A stretch of 64,000 nt of DNA from the NCBI RefSeq assembly GCF_949628215.1, contig NC_134276.1, positions 135,284,125 to 135,348,124 on the forward strand, written 5' to 3'. The DNA comes from Phalacrocorax aristotelis. Lineage: Eukaryota; Chordata; Aves; Suliformes; Phalacrocoracidae. Position 1 is the stretch's first letter; each line of letters opens with the position of its first letter. Under the pieces are notes generated by a model. It saw only the letters and a program-made list of their open reading frames with translations. It was not told where the DNA came from and ran no database searches. Both the position numbers and the translations under genes were made by a program. Positions 1 through 12,500 of this stretch are shown here, piece by piece.

Positions 1-476
1 CTTCCCAGCCCAGCAAGCCAGCTGCAGACCTTGTTACACGGTCTGACATGATGTGGCTCGTGCAGCAGAGCTGAGTTCTGGAAGATGAGCCTGGAAGTCC
101 TTTGACCTCTTTCAGCTGTGCCCTGAATCCCTCCTAGTTCTCCCAAGACAGTCACCATCCACTTCCCCTCCTGCAGCTGGGTTTGGATGTGATGTCACCC
201 TGTGCTAAGTCACCAGGGAAGCTATGGGGTCTTCCTACTTTGCAAATGGGAAAGACCTACAGGCTTTGGAAATGCAGAGGCTGGGCTGCAGACCCAGCTC
301 TGTATGTTTATGAGAGACCTCTATTGACTGAAGTCTCTATTTTACTATATTTTGCTGTGGGACTGATCACCCATGTGTTATCTAAGAAGCTGCTGTATTT
401 TAATAGCTGGTGTAATAATCCTGTCTTCGTATGTTATTCCCCACCACATAGACTGTTCTCCTTTGTTCTGCTGCAG
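1..476 (+). other. Gene A intron 6 (3' part)
   Basis: No exon or repeat recognised. It ends in a good polypyrimidine tract and CTGCAG acceptor at 471-476. Exons 1-6 of gene A must lie further left. Confidence 0.7.
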
Positions 477-561
477 TGCTGCCAAAATTTGAAGTGACAG
501 TAAAAATGCCCAAGGTGATCACCATTCTTGATGAGAAGGTGAAGGTGACAGTTTGTGGCCT
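477..561 (+). CDS. Gene A exon 7
   Basis: 85 bp, ctgcag acceptor and gtgagt donor. Encodes [13 protein letters not shown] at the start of a macroglobulin domain and ends VCGL. Same length as gene B exon 7. Confidence 0.92.
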
Positions 562-3500
562 GTGAGTGTCATTCTTTCAAGTCCTTCTTGGTTTCAGGTT
601 TTTCTTCAGCTGCTGCTGAAAATCCAGTTGGTAGACTGAGATATGATGCCTCACTATCTTTCTCAATCCTTTTGGGGTCCCAGGACCAGACTACATCTAC
701 CATTAGACAAAAGGCAACAATTATTGCTTGGGGCACTCTATATGTAACATGCAGAAACATATTCTTCTGTTTTCTGGGAGGGTATTTTTTGAATAGAGGA
801 TTTAAGACCAGCTGCAGTGCTATGGAAGAGGTCATCAGTTTAGTTTCCCTGGGAACAATGTTTTAACTGTGGCTTCTGCTCATCGTTGCTGAGGGGAAAC
901 CCTAAGTGCTGCAGATGCCCTCTTTGGGCAACCTCACTCGATTCCGCATGGCATGTTCCGTGCATCCTGCAGGGGCAGCCATGACTCAGGCTGAAGGGCA
1001 AGCCAAAAGACCCCGAGCACATGCACAGACAAACCAGTGCCATCAGAACTGGGCGGTGGGGTGGATACTTGCAATATATTCTCCAAGGTGAGGGGTGCTC
1101 TCAACTAAATCATCATTAGGGTAAATGATATCTGCAGGCTTGTATGTTATCCCAGGGATGCAATCAGGACTATAAGCTTCAGTGCTCCTGCCCCTGTTGC
1201 CAAGTTGATCCTAAAATGTTACCGTTTTTCTTTCTGCTTTGTATTTCCTCTGTTGATGATGCTGTGTCCTGGAGGGAGCTCTAGGGAAGAGTCCTGGCTC
1301 CACTATAGGTGAGCTAGTAATTTTTCTCCATCCCTCTTACATTCCTAATGTCTGTGTTTTTCTCCCAATCCTCTCTGCTGGTAGATACACATTTGGGAAG
1401 CCTGTTCCTGGCCTTGTGAGCTTCCGTGTCTGCCGGAAGTTTGAACAAGCAGCCACCAGCTGCTACGGTGAAGAGGCGAAGGCAGTGTGCGACGAGTTCT
1501 CTGGACAGGTGAGTCAGGATTGCTCTTGTGGGTAGAGTGAGAGGAGAAAATGTTTTCCTGAGCATGCCTGGTAGGCACAGGCTTGCTCTGACGGAGTATG
1601 AGTGTGAGGAGGGGAGACAGTTCATGTATTTTAAGGAAGCCTGAAGAAGGAGAGAAGATTGGGTGCAAGATGAAGTGTGAAAGGTAAAAATAGGGGGAAG
1701 GTCTGTGCAGTAAGAAAGATGTGTGCAAAGGCAAGAAGCTGAAGGGGAAGGAAGAGATGAAAGAAACAAAAAAAACGGTCAGATGGAGTATAGGGAGTGT
1801 AAGAAAGAAGTGATAGGAAAGGCATGAGCGATGAGAGCAGAGCTGGAGCTGGCTTATATTAGAGGCAGTGCATGGGATGCGAAGTTGGTATTAGAAGCAG
1901 GAAAGGAGCAGAAACCAGGGGAGGGGTGATGCAGTTTGGCATAACGGAAATGAATATGGATTTAGCAGCAGTGGTTAAGACAGGCAGGAAAAAACTATCA
2001 CTTTTTCACTCTTCAGACTGGCAAACCTACAAAGAGCAAAACTGAATGGTGTTTGGAGCATGGAAAGGTGCAACGGTGCTAGCTTAATTGACAGAAACTG
2101 AGGTAATAGCAATCGTGGAAATATGCCGGGACAAGAAAGCAAGTAGAAGACATGCCTATGGTCATAGAATCATAGAACGGTTTGGGTTGGAAGGGACCTT
2201 TAGAGGTCATCTAGTCCAACCCCCCTGCAGTGAGCAGGGACATCTTCAAGTCGATCAGGTTGCTCAAAGCCCCGTCCAACCTGACCTTGAATGTTTCTAG
2301 GGATGAGGCCTCCACAACCTCTCTGGGCAACCTGTGCCACCACTTCACCACCCTCACTGTAAAAATTTTTTCCTTATATCCAGTCTAAATCTACCTTCCT
2401 TTGGTTTAAAGCCATTACCCCTTGTCCTGTCACAACAGGCCTTGCTAAAGAGATTATCCTTATCCTTCCTATAGTTCCCCTTTAAGTACTGAAAGGCCAC
2501 AACAAGGTGTCCCCGCAACCTTCTCTTCTCCAGGATGAACAACCCCAGCTCTCTCAGCCTGTCCTCACAGGAGAGGTGCTCCAGCCCTCGGATCATTTTT
2601 GTGGCCCTCCTCTGGACCCTCTCCAACAGGTCCACGTCCTTCCTGTGCTGAGGGCTCCAGAGCTGGATGCAGTACTCCCGGCGGGGTCTCACCAGAACAG
2701 AGTAGAGGGGCAGAATCACCTCCCTCGCCCTGCTGGCCACGCTGCTTTTGATGCAGCCCAGGACAAGTTGGCCTTCTGGGCTGCGACTGCTCATGTCCAG
2801 CTTTTCATCCACCAGTACCCCCAAGTCCTTCTCTGCAGGGCTGCTCTCCATCCCTTTATCCCCCAGCCCGTATTGATATCCTGGGTTGCCCCCACCCAGG
2901 TGCAGGAGTCCTTGGGGTCTGCTACAGTATGATCCCCACTATTGCCTCTGCCACTGCTGTTGTTATACATGCTTACAGAAAATATGAACACTGTGGTGCT
3001 AACCTCTGTTCCAGGCATCTCTTCCCTTTTCTGTGGAGACCTGCCTTTTACATGAAGATGCTGAAGAGAGGTGGCAAGCTTTGGCAATACTTTTCCAGCA
3101 ATCATCATCTTTCTACACATACACAGGCTTTGGTTTATGTATCACTTTTACAGCTTGCACATTTTCAGTCAGCAGTTATATTCTAGTGTTCCTGACGCCT
3201 GGCAAGCAATTCCTGCATGGCATACACTTGAATAATACCCTGTGCTTCTGTATCAAGTGTTTGGAATTTCAAACTTCACACATACTTCAACAAAAATCTT
3301 CCAGCTTGCAAACTCGTTGCTCTGACATTGCTGCAAGTGCTTCAAAATGCTCTTTGCCACGTTATTTATGTGCTTTTCCAGTTTTGATAAAAACAGCAGA
3401 GCGAATGATCTGTGAGGTTATGGGCTTCTCTTCCAGTTCAGAGCAACGCACAATGATGGATTCACTAAGCTGGATAAACTTTATATAAATGAGACTATAA

Positions 3501-6500
3501 CGGTCTTGTTTGTTTTCCTCCAACAGACAGACAACCATGGCTGCATTTCTGAAACAGTAAAGACCAAGTTATTCCAGCTCAAGAGAAGTGGATATGAGAA
3601 TAAGCTCCATGTGGAGGCTAAAATTAAAGAGGAGGAAACAGGTATGAATCATCTGGATCCAAGAGCCATGTAATAAGCCCAGGAGAGACCAGCAGAGGGG
3701 CCTGCCAAGTAGGAAGGAGGGAGGAAAGCGGACTCTTGCTTTTCTGGAATCCTAAAGTTTTCCTACCTAGAGGCCAGGAGCATCAACAACATTGCTTGTC
3801 CAGGAAAGGAGTGTTGGCCTGGAGTAAAAGTAATTCTGGTCAGGCAGAGGCAAACTAATTCTTCGTGCTTCTTCCTGCAGGAGTGGAGTTGACAGGAACA
3901 AGCTTCTCTGAGATCACAACCACCATTAGCAAAATCACCTTTGAGCATTCAGACTCCCACTACAAACCTGGAATCCCCTTCTTCGGGCAGGTAGGGAGAC
4001 CATGAGAATGGAATGCCATGAGTGCTAAACAATCATGCCACTGGACCTCCTGGACAGATACATGCCTCGCTCTGCAAAGATGCTGGACCTCAGTGCTGTT
4101 AATCCCTGTGGGCCTCCTGTCCCCTGCACGCTCTCAAACCAGGGAACAGCAGCTGAGAGTACAGCCCTCATCCTCCTTACCCCCCTGTCCTTGCACTTCC
4201 TCTTCTCCAGTCAAGTAAAATTCTGTTTTCCAATCTCCTGTTTAATAAGAGGCCTGAGGGGTGTGAGCACCTGTCAATATCCATGCCCACTTCTCTGACC
4301 CAGAGGCGGAGATAAGAAAGGGCCAAAGATATAAGATGCAGAAAGTTTGCAGCTCGCTCTGAAAGAGATAGATGATGCACATGTAAAGTGCAGTAGAGGC
4401 TTCCTTGTCTGACATGAGCCCAGCATCCTTAGCTTGGTGGTCTATCAGTCTATCGGTCTATCAGGCATTCCTTTCCTTCTATACTGTACTGTTTTTATTT
4501 CTCCAGGTGAAACTAGTGGATGGGTCTGGTGCTCCAATCGCCAATGAAATTGTGAGGATTTCTTTAGGAGGACACCAGGAAATCAACTGCACCACAAATG
4601 AAGAGGGCAGGGCACAGTTTGCCCTGAACACTTCCATGTTGGACTCCGATTCTGTTGGAATTAGGGTGAGTCCTGCGAGCAGAGGAGGTGATGAAGTGAC
4701 TCACAGGGCTGGGAGGGGAGTACCTCTGAAGTTTCTACTAGATTTGCAAAAGTATTTAGCTTCTTGTTTGTGGTTGGTTGTGCCAACCTTGACATCAGTG
4801 TGGTGGAAATAGCCATACAACAAGCGAGGTTGCCATGTCACAATTGCGCTTAGCTTCTAAGTATTTGATTTCTGCTTGGCAATAGCAGTATAGAGTTAGA
4901 AGGAACATCATGAGATCGTAATAGTCCATTCTGCTCCAAGGGATCACCAGCCCTACCTAGAGAAATCTGTTTCAAGGGTGTGTCTAACTCCCATGGTGGA
5001 GTGCTGCTAGTGCTTTACTGTCTTTTCAATTAAATGATTTCCCAAGCATCTCATCTAAATATCCTTTGTGGTCAGTTAAGGCAATCTGTGGTTCTCAGGG
5101 TTTAATTCAGCATTCCGAGTTTCTAAGCAGTTATCAATTTTTTTTTCCTTTTTCTCTTAAAAGAGTATGAGCGATTCACAGAAATTCTCTCCCTGGTGTG
5201 GAATTCGTTTATCTGGGGAAAAAAAGTGCTGCTGAGCATCCTATTGTTAGTGGAAAATGTAATCTGTGTGCAATACACACATTTTGTAATACCTCACCCT
5301 GTAATAGGGTAGATCGTCTAGAATTATATTTGCTTTTCTCCCAACAATTCTCTTGTCACAGATTAAAACCATTAAAAATTATCCAGGAGCTACGACTAGG
5401 TGCTTGAAGTTTTCAGAATTTTGCAGGGTAAAGAAAAGGAAGGAATTCCCAAGTATAGTGAGAAAGATAAGGAAATGAGGGCATGTGAGGCACATGAAAT
5501 GCTGGAGTAGCACCCTTCGAAATGTGAAATATCTTCCCCTTGCTCTCATTTTTAAGAAGACCTGGAACTTTCTCAGCTCCTAAACTTCTATTCAATTTAG
5601 GTTTTGAATTCTCAGATGGAGACTTTTCCTCCTTTTTCATGGCACCCTTAGCTTGAGCTTGCACTGGTAATCTCTGAACTGAATAGCACTATCCCCTCTC
5701 CAGCACCAGTGATGAGAAGAAAAATGAAAATTTCTCGTCTCTTTAAACTAACAGGATATTAGAGAGGGCAAGATATTAGAGTAAAGAGCCCTTGAGGTGA
5801 TACTGATAGTAAACAAACAACTGCTATGATTCAGCTTGTTTGAGACAAACTCCAGCTTCTCTGGGAGTGAGATCATTCCCAATGACTTGCTAAGGATACC
5901 ACCACCCTGTCTTGCATCTTCCAAGCTCATGGATTCTTTTTCATAAACTACCTTGTTGCTTAAATATGAAACATACCAAACCTTTAATCCTAGGCCATGA
6001 ATTTTGGCTCCAGTTCAGCCACCTGTGTTTGAGGATCTATGTGTGTATTTTCTCATTTTCCAGGCGACTCATAAAGTATACCCCTACTGCCATGCCAGTT
6101 CCTGGGTTGCTCCATATTATGAAGAAGGCTATCTGCAACTAAAGCGCTTTTACTCTCCTAGTAGTAGCTTCCTCAAAATTGAGCCCAGGTCTGAGACACT
6201 CAGCTGTGGCTCCTCCACAGAGGTCCGCGTGAACTATATCCTTACTCCAGAGGCCATAGGAGAGCAGAAGAAAATTGTCTTCTACTACCTGGTAAGCTTG
6301 CACCTGCCATACAGGGAGGTTGTCACTGGTAACTGTAGCAGGGCTGGAGACAGAACCTGTGGTTTGTTGCAGCAGGCTTTAAACACTTCCCCATCATCCT
6401 TCACATGTTCTTTTCCCACAAAAAGGAGGGTCTGTCTTAGGAGTAGAAGAGTAAGGATGTCCCAGTGCCCCTGGGTGAGCAGTGGGATTCTGCCTCGGGG

Positions 6501-9500
6501 AGGCATGGAGCTGCTGAGCAGGGTGCGAGCAGCAGACATACAGCCCAGTTGCTCTCCTCTCAGGTTCCCCCACTTCAAGGTTTGGCTCATGCGTAACCTC
6601 AATCACAGCAGGGTTTCTCTTTCCATTCAGGTGATGGCCAAGGGAATCATTAAGCAAGCGGGCACCCACATGCTGGATTTGGACCAGGGAAGTGGTGAGT
6701 TCCTCTCCCCTGCCAAATTGTCGCTGTCCTGGGAGGCTAGGCTACCGTGGCAGGCGTACAGATATATATCCAGGGATCCATGTCTCCACGTCCTCTAACA
6801 TATGGGAAGAGTTTGAGCTTTCTTTTCCCTGCCTTTATTTAGGCTTTGCACAGATTTGCTCTAATTGCCTGTGCCAGCTGTCTTACTTCTGACACTGCAT
6901 TTCTGGGGCTCCAAGCGCTCCTAGGAGACACAGACTGATGGTCTCTTTTTAGAAACTGAACCAAAATTGAGCACACTTATGGACTGGAAAACAGGACTTG
7001 AAAGAGGCCTTTTCAGTTAGACTGTGAGACTTATGCATTACTGGGAGCACCAATTAATCCCACTTGGAGGCCTGCAGTTTCATTGTGGCTGGGTTGAAGT
7101 TCAGCATGAAGTCAAACCTAGAATTTTGGATGCTCCAAGAGCAGGCTTCCTGTACCTTAACCTTTTGCTCTTGTTTTGTTTACTAGCCAATGGGGTCTTC
7201 TTGCTCCAGCTGCCTGTACAAGCTGATATTGCTCCAGTGGCCCAATTGCTTGTCTATACCACTGCCCCCAGCACCGAGGTGATTGCTGATTCAGCCAAGT
7301 TTGAGGTAGAAAAGTGTTTCAGCAATAAGGTAAGTGTCCACTTGTGGAGGGAGCAGCCATCAGACTGCAGCGTGGCCAAGCTCATATATTTAGATTTAGC
7401 CTGGCTAGGCTCATTTATTTAGATATGCTACCACTGGACAAGCCACCTATCAGTTGTTCTAGGTAGCTTCACTGCTTACTGGTTTGTGCTAGCTTGGAGA
7501 GCAGCTGCTGGAAAAAAGGCGCTAGCAGGGATGACACTGATAAACACCCTCTTAGCAACTAGTCACAGCCACTGATCTCACAGAGGGTCCCGGGTAAGAA
7601 AAAGGGAGGCCACATGACTTAAGTCATACTGCAACCCGTGTATTTCACTCCATTTCCCACAAACTCATTCCAGCAATGAGGTGGCTGCTTGTGTGATCAC
7701 AGGGCAAAAATGAAACTCATGCAGCCCCAGTCCAGGCTAACACTTGTCAGGTCTTTCAACTGCCATACATCTTATCCTGTCATTTTATTTTCTGTTGTAC
7801 GTAAATGCAGATAAACCTGCTGAGCAGTGCGCAGTGGTTCTTGTATAGCAATGGTGAGACTGAAAGAGTGCAGGAAAATAAAGCCTTTTTTCTCTGAACA
7901 TGTGGACCATTGCTCTCTTACAGCCCCACATATTCCTTATGCAGAAGAGCAGATCGATGTATGAGCAGCCCCAAGAACGACCTCAAAAAACCCTGTTGGG
8001 CCTTCAGAATCATAGACAGGACACTGCTAAGGGCAGTCCCGTGTCCTGCTAAAACCAAAGCTAAATGCGTTCTTGAGACTGGTGTCACTGCAGGAGCTTG
8101 GTCACCTGAATTTTTGTTCATAACTTAAAGGTCATACTATGCACTGCATTAAGTGCCAAGTGATTTACATGCTTAGATACTGCTTTCCTCTCTGAAAGCA
8201 TCCTGAATTCAAAGCTGTTGTCAGACCAGATAGCGCAGACTTTGGGCTACCTCTATGCTAGACAGTTTTTCTAGTAGCAAGCTTGCTATAGCCCTTGTTC
8301 TGCCATTTCCTGAAGAATCTTGTTTTTGCAGTCTCAAGATTATGAGTCCACCCTAGGAGAGGTGAGGGGTGTCAGCAGAAAGCATGCTGTGGTCAGGCTG
8401 GGACATGAAGGAGACTGGCAGCTGATGCCGCTTTGTCAGGCAACTTGTTTACTCTAAGGATGCTTTGATCATTGCATGTTAGGGGGGTTTGTACTGCTGA
8501 GGAGAAGGAAGATTTATTCAAGTCAGCCATCTTATTACAAAACCATGTGAGGTGGTGATGACAACAACTTCTGCTAGAAAGAACTTCCAGGGCAGAGGTT
8601 GGTAGAGGGTTGTTAGAGTTGTGAGTTAGGTTTTGGGGAAGGCACACAAGTCCAGCAGGCCTCAACCAACAGGCCAGTTCTTCAGGATCATTACCAGCCA
8701 GTAGATATTGCAGAATTGCTCCAGGGCATCACTGCTTCTTGTGTTACCAAAGAATCTGCTAAGCACATTCTTTGCAAGCCTGTTTTCCCTCCACAGACAA
8801 GATCTGGTTGCAGTACAGAGACTGGTCCTAGTTCAAGACCATGGCCAGCTGCTTGAACAGATCTAGCCACTATGTGGGATTATCTCATCACATTCACGGC
8901 CGCCAAAACTGCCTTAAAAGTTTTATAAGCAATTGCGATGCTGGAAGTTGCCAAGAACTGTTAGTGCTGATTCCCCTGGTACTGCAGGAAGGAAACTCAG
9001 CTCTGCAATAGCACAGAGGGAATGTGTGTGGGGGTGTGTGTGCATGTGTATGTGGGCTTTGTAAGTTTGGAACTGATGGACTCCACTGAAGGGAAAAATC
9101 GTGCAAGGGTAGGACATCTGTGACGTAACTTTTCCTGCGGCTACAGGTGGACCTGAGCTTCTCTCCTTCTGAAGGCCTGCCTTCTTCTGATGCTCACTTG
9201 CTGTTCAGAGCCTCCCCGAACTCCCTCTGCGCTGTCCGTGCTGTGGACAAGAGCGTTCTCCTCATGAAGCCAGAAGCTGAACTGTCACCCAGCTCTGTAA
9301 GTGCTTAGTCTGTGGAGCAACTTGGAGCCTGGTCAGAGCAAGTGCAGCCCAGTGCTGGGGTGGAAACTGTGAACCTCTTGTCAATGCTGACACAGGAAAG
9401 CTGCCCTGTGCTGTTTCTGGTCTTCCTTCAGTGGGCAAAAAGAGGAGAAGTGGGCAGCAGCTGTTTCTTAGGGGTTTTGTGCAACTGTAAGGGTGGCAAT

Positions 9501-12500
9501 TAGGAAGCTCTTTTAAGGTGGCTGCTTCTCTTGGCCAGAGCCAAACACTGTTGTGAGTTTGACGATGATTTTTCAGTTATCCTCTGCATTCTCGGAGTAG
9601 TGTCTGGAAGCGTCAGAGAGTTTATTCCCCTCATGCCAAGCAGGAAACGACAATCCTTGAGTAAGGACAAAGGACTGCAGGTGGGCTGGCCACTGTCATT
9701 TTTTTACACATTTGAGCCATAATAACCAGAGTAAGTTGCTCTCCATAACGAAAGAGGCAGTATCTCCAAATTTGGATCTCTTTTTTGATCCCAGATTCCC
9801 ATTGCTCCCACCACGTGGAGGACCATGGCATTGTTCTTGTACGTGAGGTGACTGTTCTGGTGCTTGCATCCAACTCCCTCAGTTGTGTTTTGCGAGAGTG
9901 GATACTGAAAATGTCAAATACCCTGGATCTTTCTGCCTAGGTGTACAGCTTGCTGCCAGTGAAGGAGTTGCATGACTATCACCATGGTCCAGACGTGCTC
10001 TTGGAGGAGCCCCTGGAGAATTGCATCCCCTTGAAGAAGATAGTTCTGAATGGGATCACCTATTCTCCAGTAGTGGAGATGAATGAAGAGGACACTTACA
10101 GCATCCTAAAGGTATAGCATGGCTAGGGAGTGGAGTGGGAGAAGGACTGAGAATGCTCAAGCCTTCTGTGGCGTGATGCAACATAAGAAGGGGAGGGTTT
10201 GTGAATATGAATGATCTGGCACTGATTTTTATCCAGAGGCAAGTTGAGTGAGAGTCATAAGCTTCACCCGTCTTGCCAGCTTTGCTCTTGACTTGGTGGA
10301 GAAGGGATCAGTCTCAAAGGTTTCTTCTTACAGGAGAAGCTTTGAGGTTGACTTGAAATGAGGTTCTAACAGGATGTAAACAATCCTGTGCCATTACAGT
10401 TACCCCAGATAAAGCCCTTGAGCTGCATCGTAGCCACAGACATTTCCTTCCAGAGACAAAACTCTGTATGTACTTCCTGGCTCATCCTGACCCCTAGGCT
10501 GGAATTGGACTGGACCCAGTACCCTAGAGAAAGAGGGGATCTATGCTTTGGCCTGTCTGAGACACCCACAGACCCAGGGTTGAGGGGTTTACCTCAAGGT
10601 CCAACTGACAGACAGTAACAGCTTCTGTTTTTGAGGCAGTAAAATACCAATGTCAGTTCTGCTGTGTAAACCTCAACAGGACTCAGTAACAAATAAACTT
10701 GTTGGATTTCTCTCCCATAGGAAATGGGTTTAAAGGTTTTCACAAACACCAAGGTGAGGAAACCTTGGTATTGCAGCACTAGGAATTACATGCCTGCAGC
10801 AGCCCGCCTTGCAGCAGCCCCTGGAGAATATGTGTACGCAATGAGGACAGCCGGTAAAGGAACTGGGTCTTGTTATCAGCTCTGTTCTAAACAGAGATCC
10901 TGACTGTATTTTGGGGTGAATACTCAAACAAGAGCTGGGGTTGTGGGTTGAACCCTTGGAAGTAGTGCTGAAGTAGTGGGTTCACAGACGTCAGCTTCTG
11001 CATGAGTATGGGGCATATCTCTGTTGCTGGGTTGTGAAGGTCTACAGACAAGCTTTGATAATTCCACATTAGAAATCTGCAGAGCCAGGTACTTTTCAAA
11101 GACTGTGGCAGAGCAGAGGATATTATTCTGCTGATGATTTCTCTGCTCACTAGGCCTTTGCACTAGACTTCTTTTCCTAGATATCGCTTAAGGGGTTTCC
11201 AATATCATCTTCAGTCTGCCCTCATTGACTCACCCGGTTTTATGGATGGTCAAGACCAGATGAATTGATGAGAAAAATTTCAGTGACAAGTTGGTAGACT
11301 TTGGATGGTAAGCTGCGAGTGGCAGAAGTCCAGTCTGAAATGGACCCACCCTATTTCTAAGGGCTATCTCAACTCTTACACTGTAGCTGTGTGGGAGAGA
11401 GAACTGGTCATGTCATCATCCAGAGTCTGATATTAAGGGAAATACCTGGAAAATCTAGGTTATTCTAGCTGGATAACTGATTGAGAGAGTTCTCCCTTGG
11501 CACAAGAACCTGTACTTTTGTACATATCTAGTTTTAAGACAATTTCAACTTCTGACACGGGTTGCTAAGATGCAGGATAGGTGCTTTTTAATTATTTTAA
11601 ACTGAAATAGGCAGCAGTAAAAGGAGTAAAACACCGTGATAGACAATGCAAGCAAGCCACTGTCTCTCTTGCTAGAAGCTATGTGATACGGCTCTGATAG
11701 CATCTTTCATTCCTGACTTGAGACCTTCTCAGACTTTGGAGGTGCTTGTTGCACAGATAGTACAGATACTTGTTAGCTACATGATTTTTATCTAAAATTA
11801 GAAATTGATTTAACCAAAGTAAAGATGGGCAAAACTAGAATTTAGTTATGAGCTTTTCTTCTTTATCTCTGTGGGGGAACTACTGGAGAGAGTTCAGCGG
11901 AGAGGTACAAAGATGATCAGGGGACTCTTATGAGGAAAGGCTGAGAGACTTGGGTTTGTTCAGCGTGGAGAAGAGAACACTGAGGGGGGATCTTATCAAT
12001 GCTTATAAATACCTAAGGGGTGGACGTCAAGGGGATGGGGCCCGGTTCTTTTCAGTGGTGGCCAATGACAGGACAAGGGGCGACGGGCACAAGTTGGAAC
12101 ACAGGAAGTTCCACCTGAATATAAGGAAAAACTTCTTTACTGTGAGGGTGACAGAGCAGTGAAACAGGCTGCCCAGAGAGGTTGTGGAGTCTCCTTCCCT
12201 GGAGACATTCAAAACCCGCCTGGATGTGTTCCTGTGCCCCCTGCTCTAGGTGTCCCTGCTCAAGCAGGGGGGTTGGATGAGATGATCTCCAGAGGTTGTT
12301 TCCAACCTCTCTGTTACAGCTCTTTGTTCCAACATCCTTTTTTAAACCTTGTAAAGTGTTGCCCCACGTACTTAGAGGTTCACTGGAGAAGAGCAAGAAA
12401 TACTAGAAGGCTAGCTCTTGCTAATAAACCCTGACCCTGAAACCTCACCGCAGTTGGTACCAGTGCTCACCACAGCCACAGCAAACATCAGCTGCCAACA

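Noticed and set aside
2354-2851. 165-codon minus-strand frame as a host gene
   Set aside because: It is the C-terminal remnant of the CR1 reverse-transcriptase protein.
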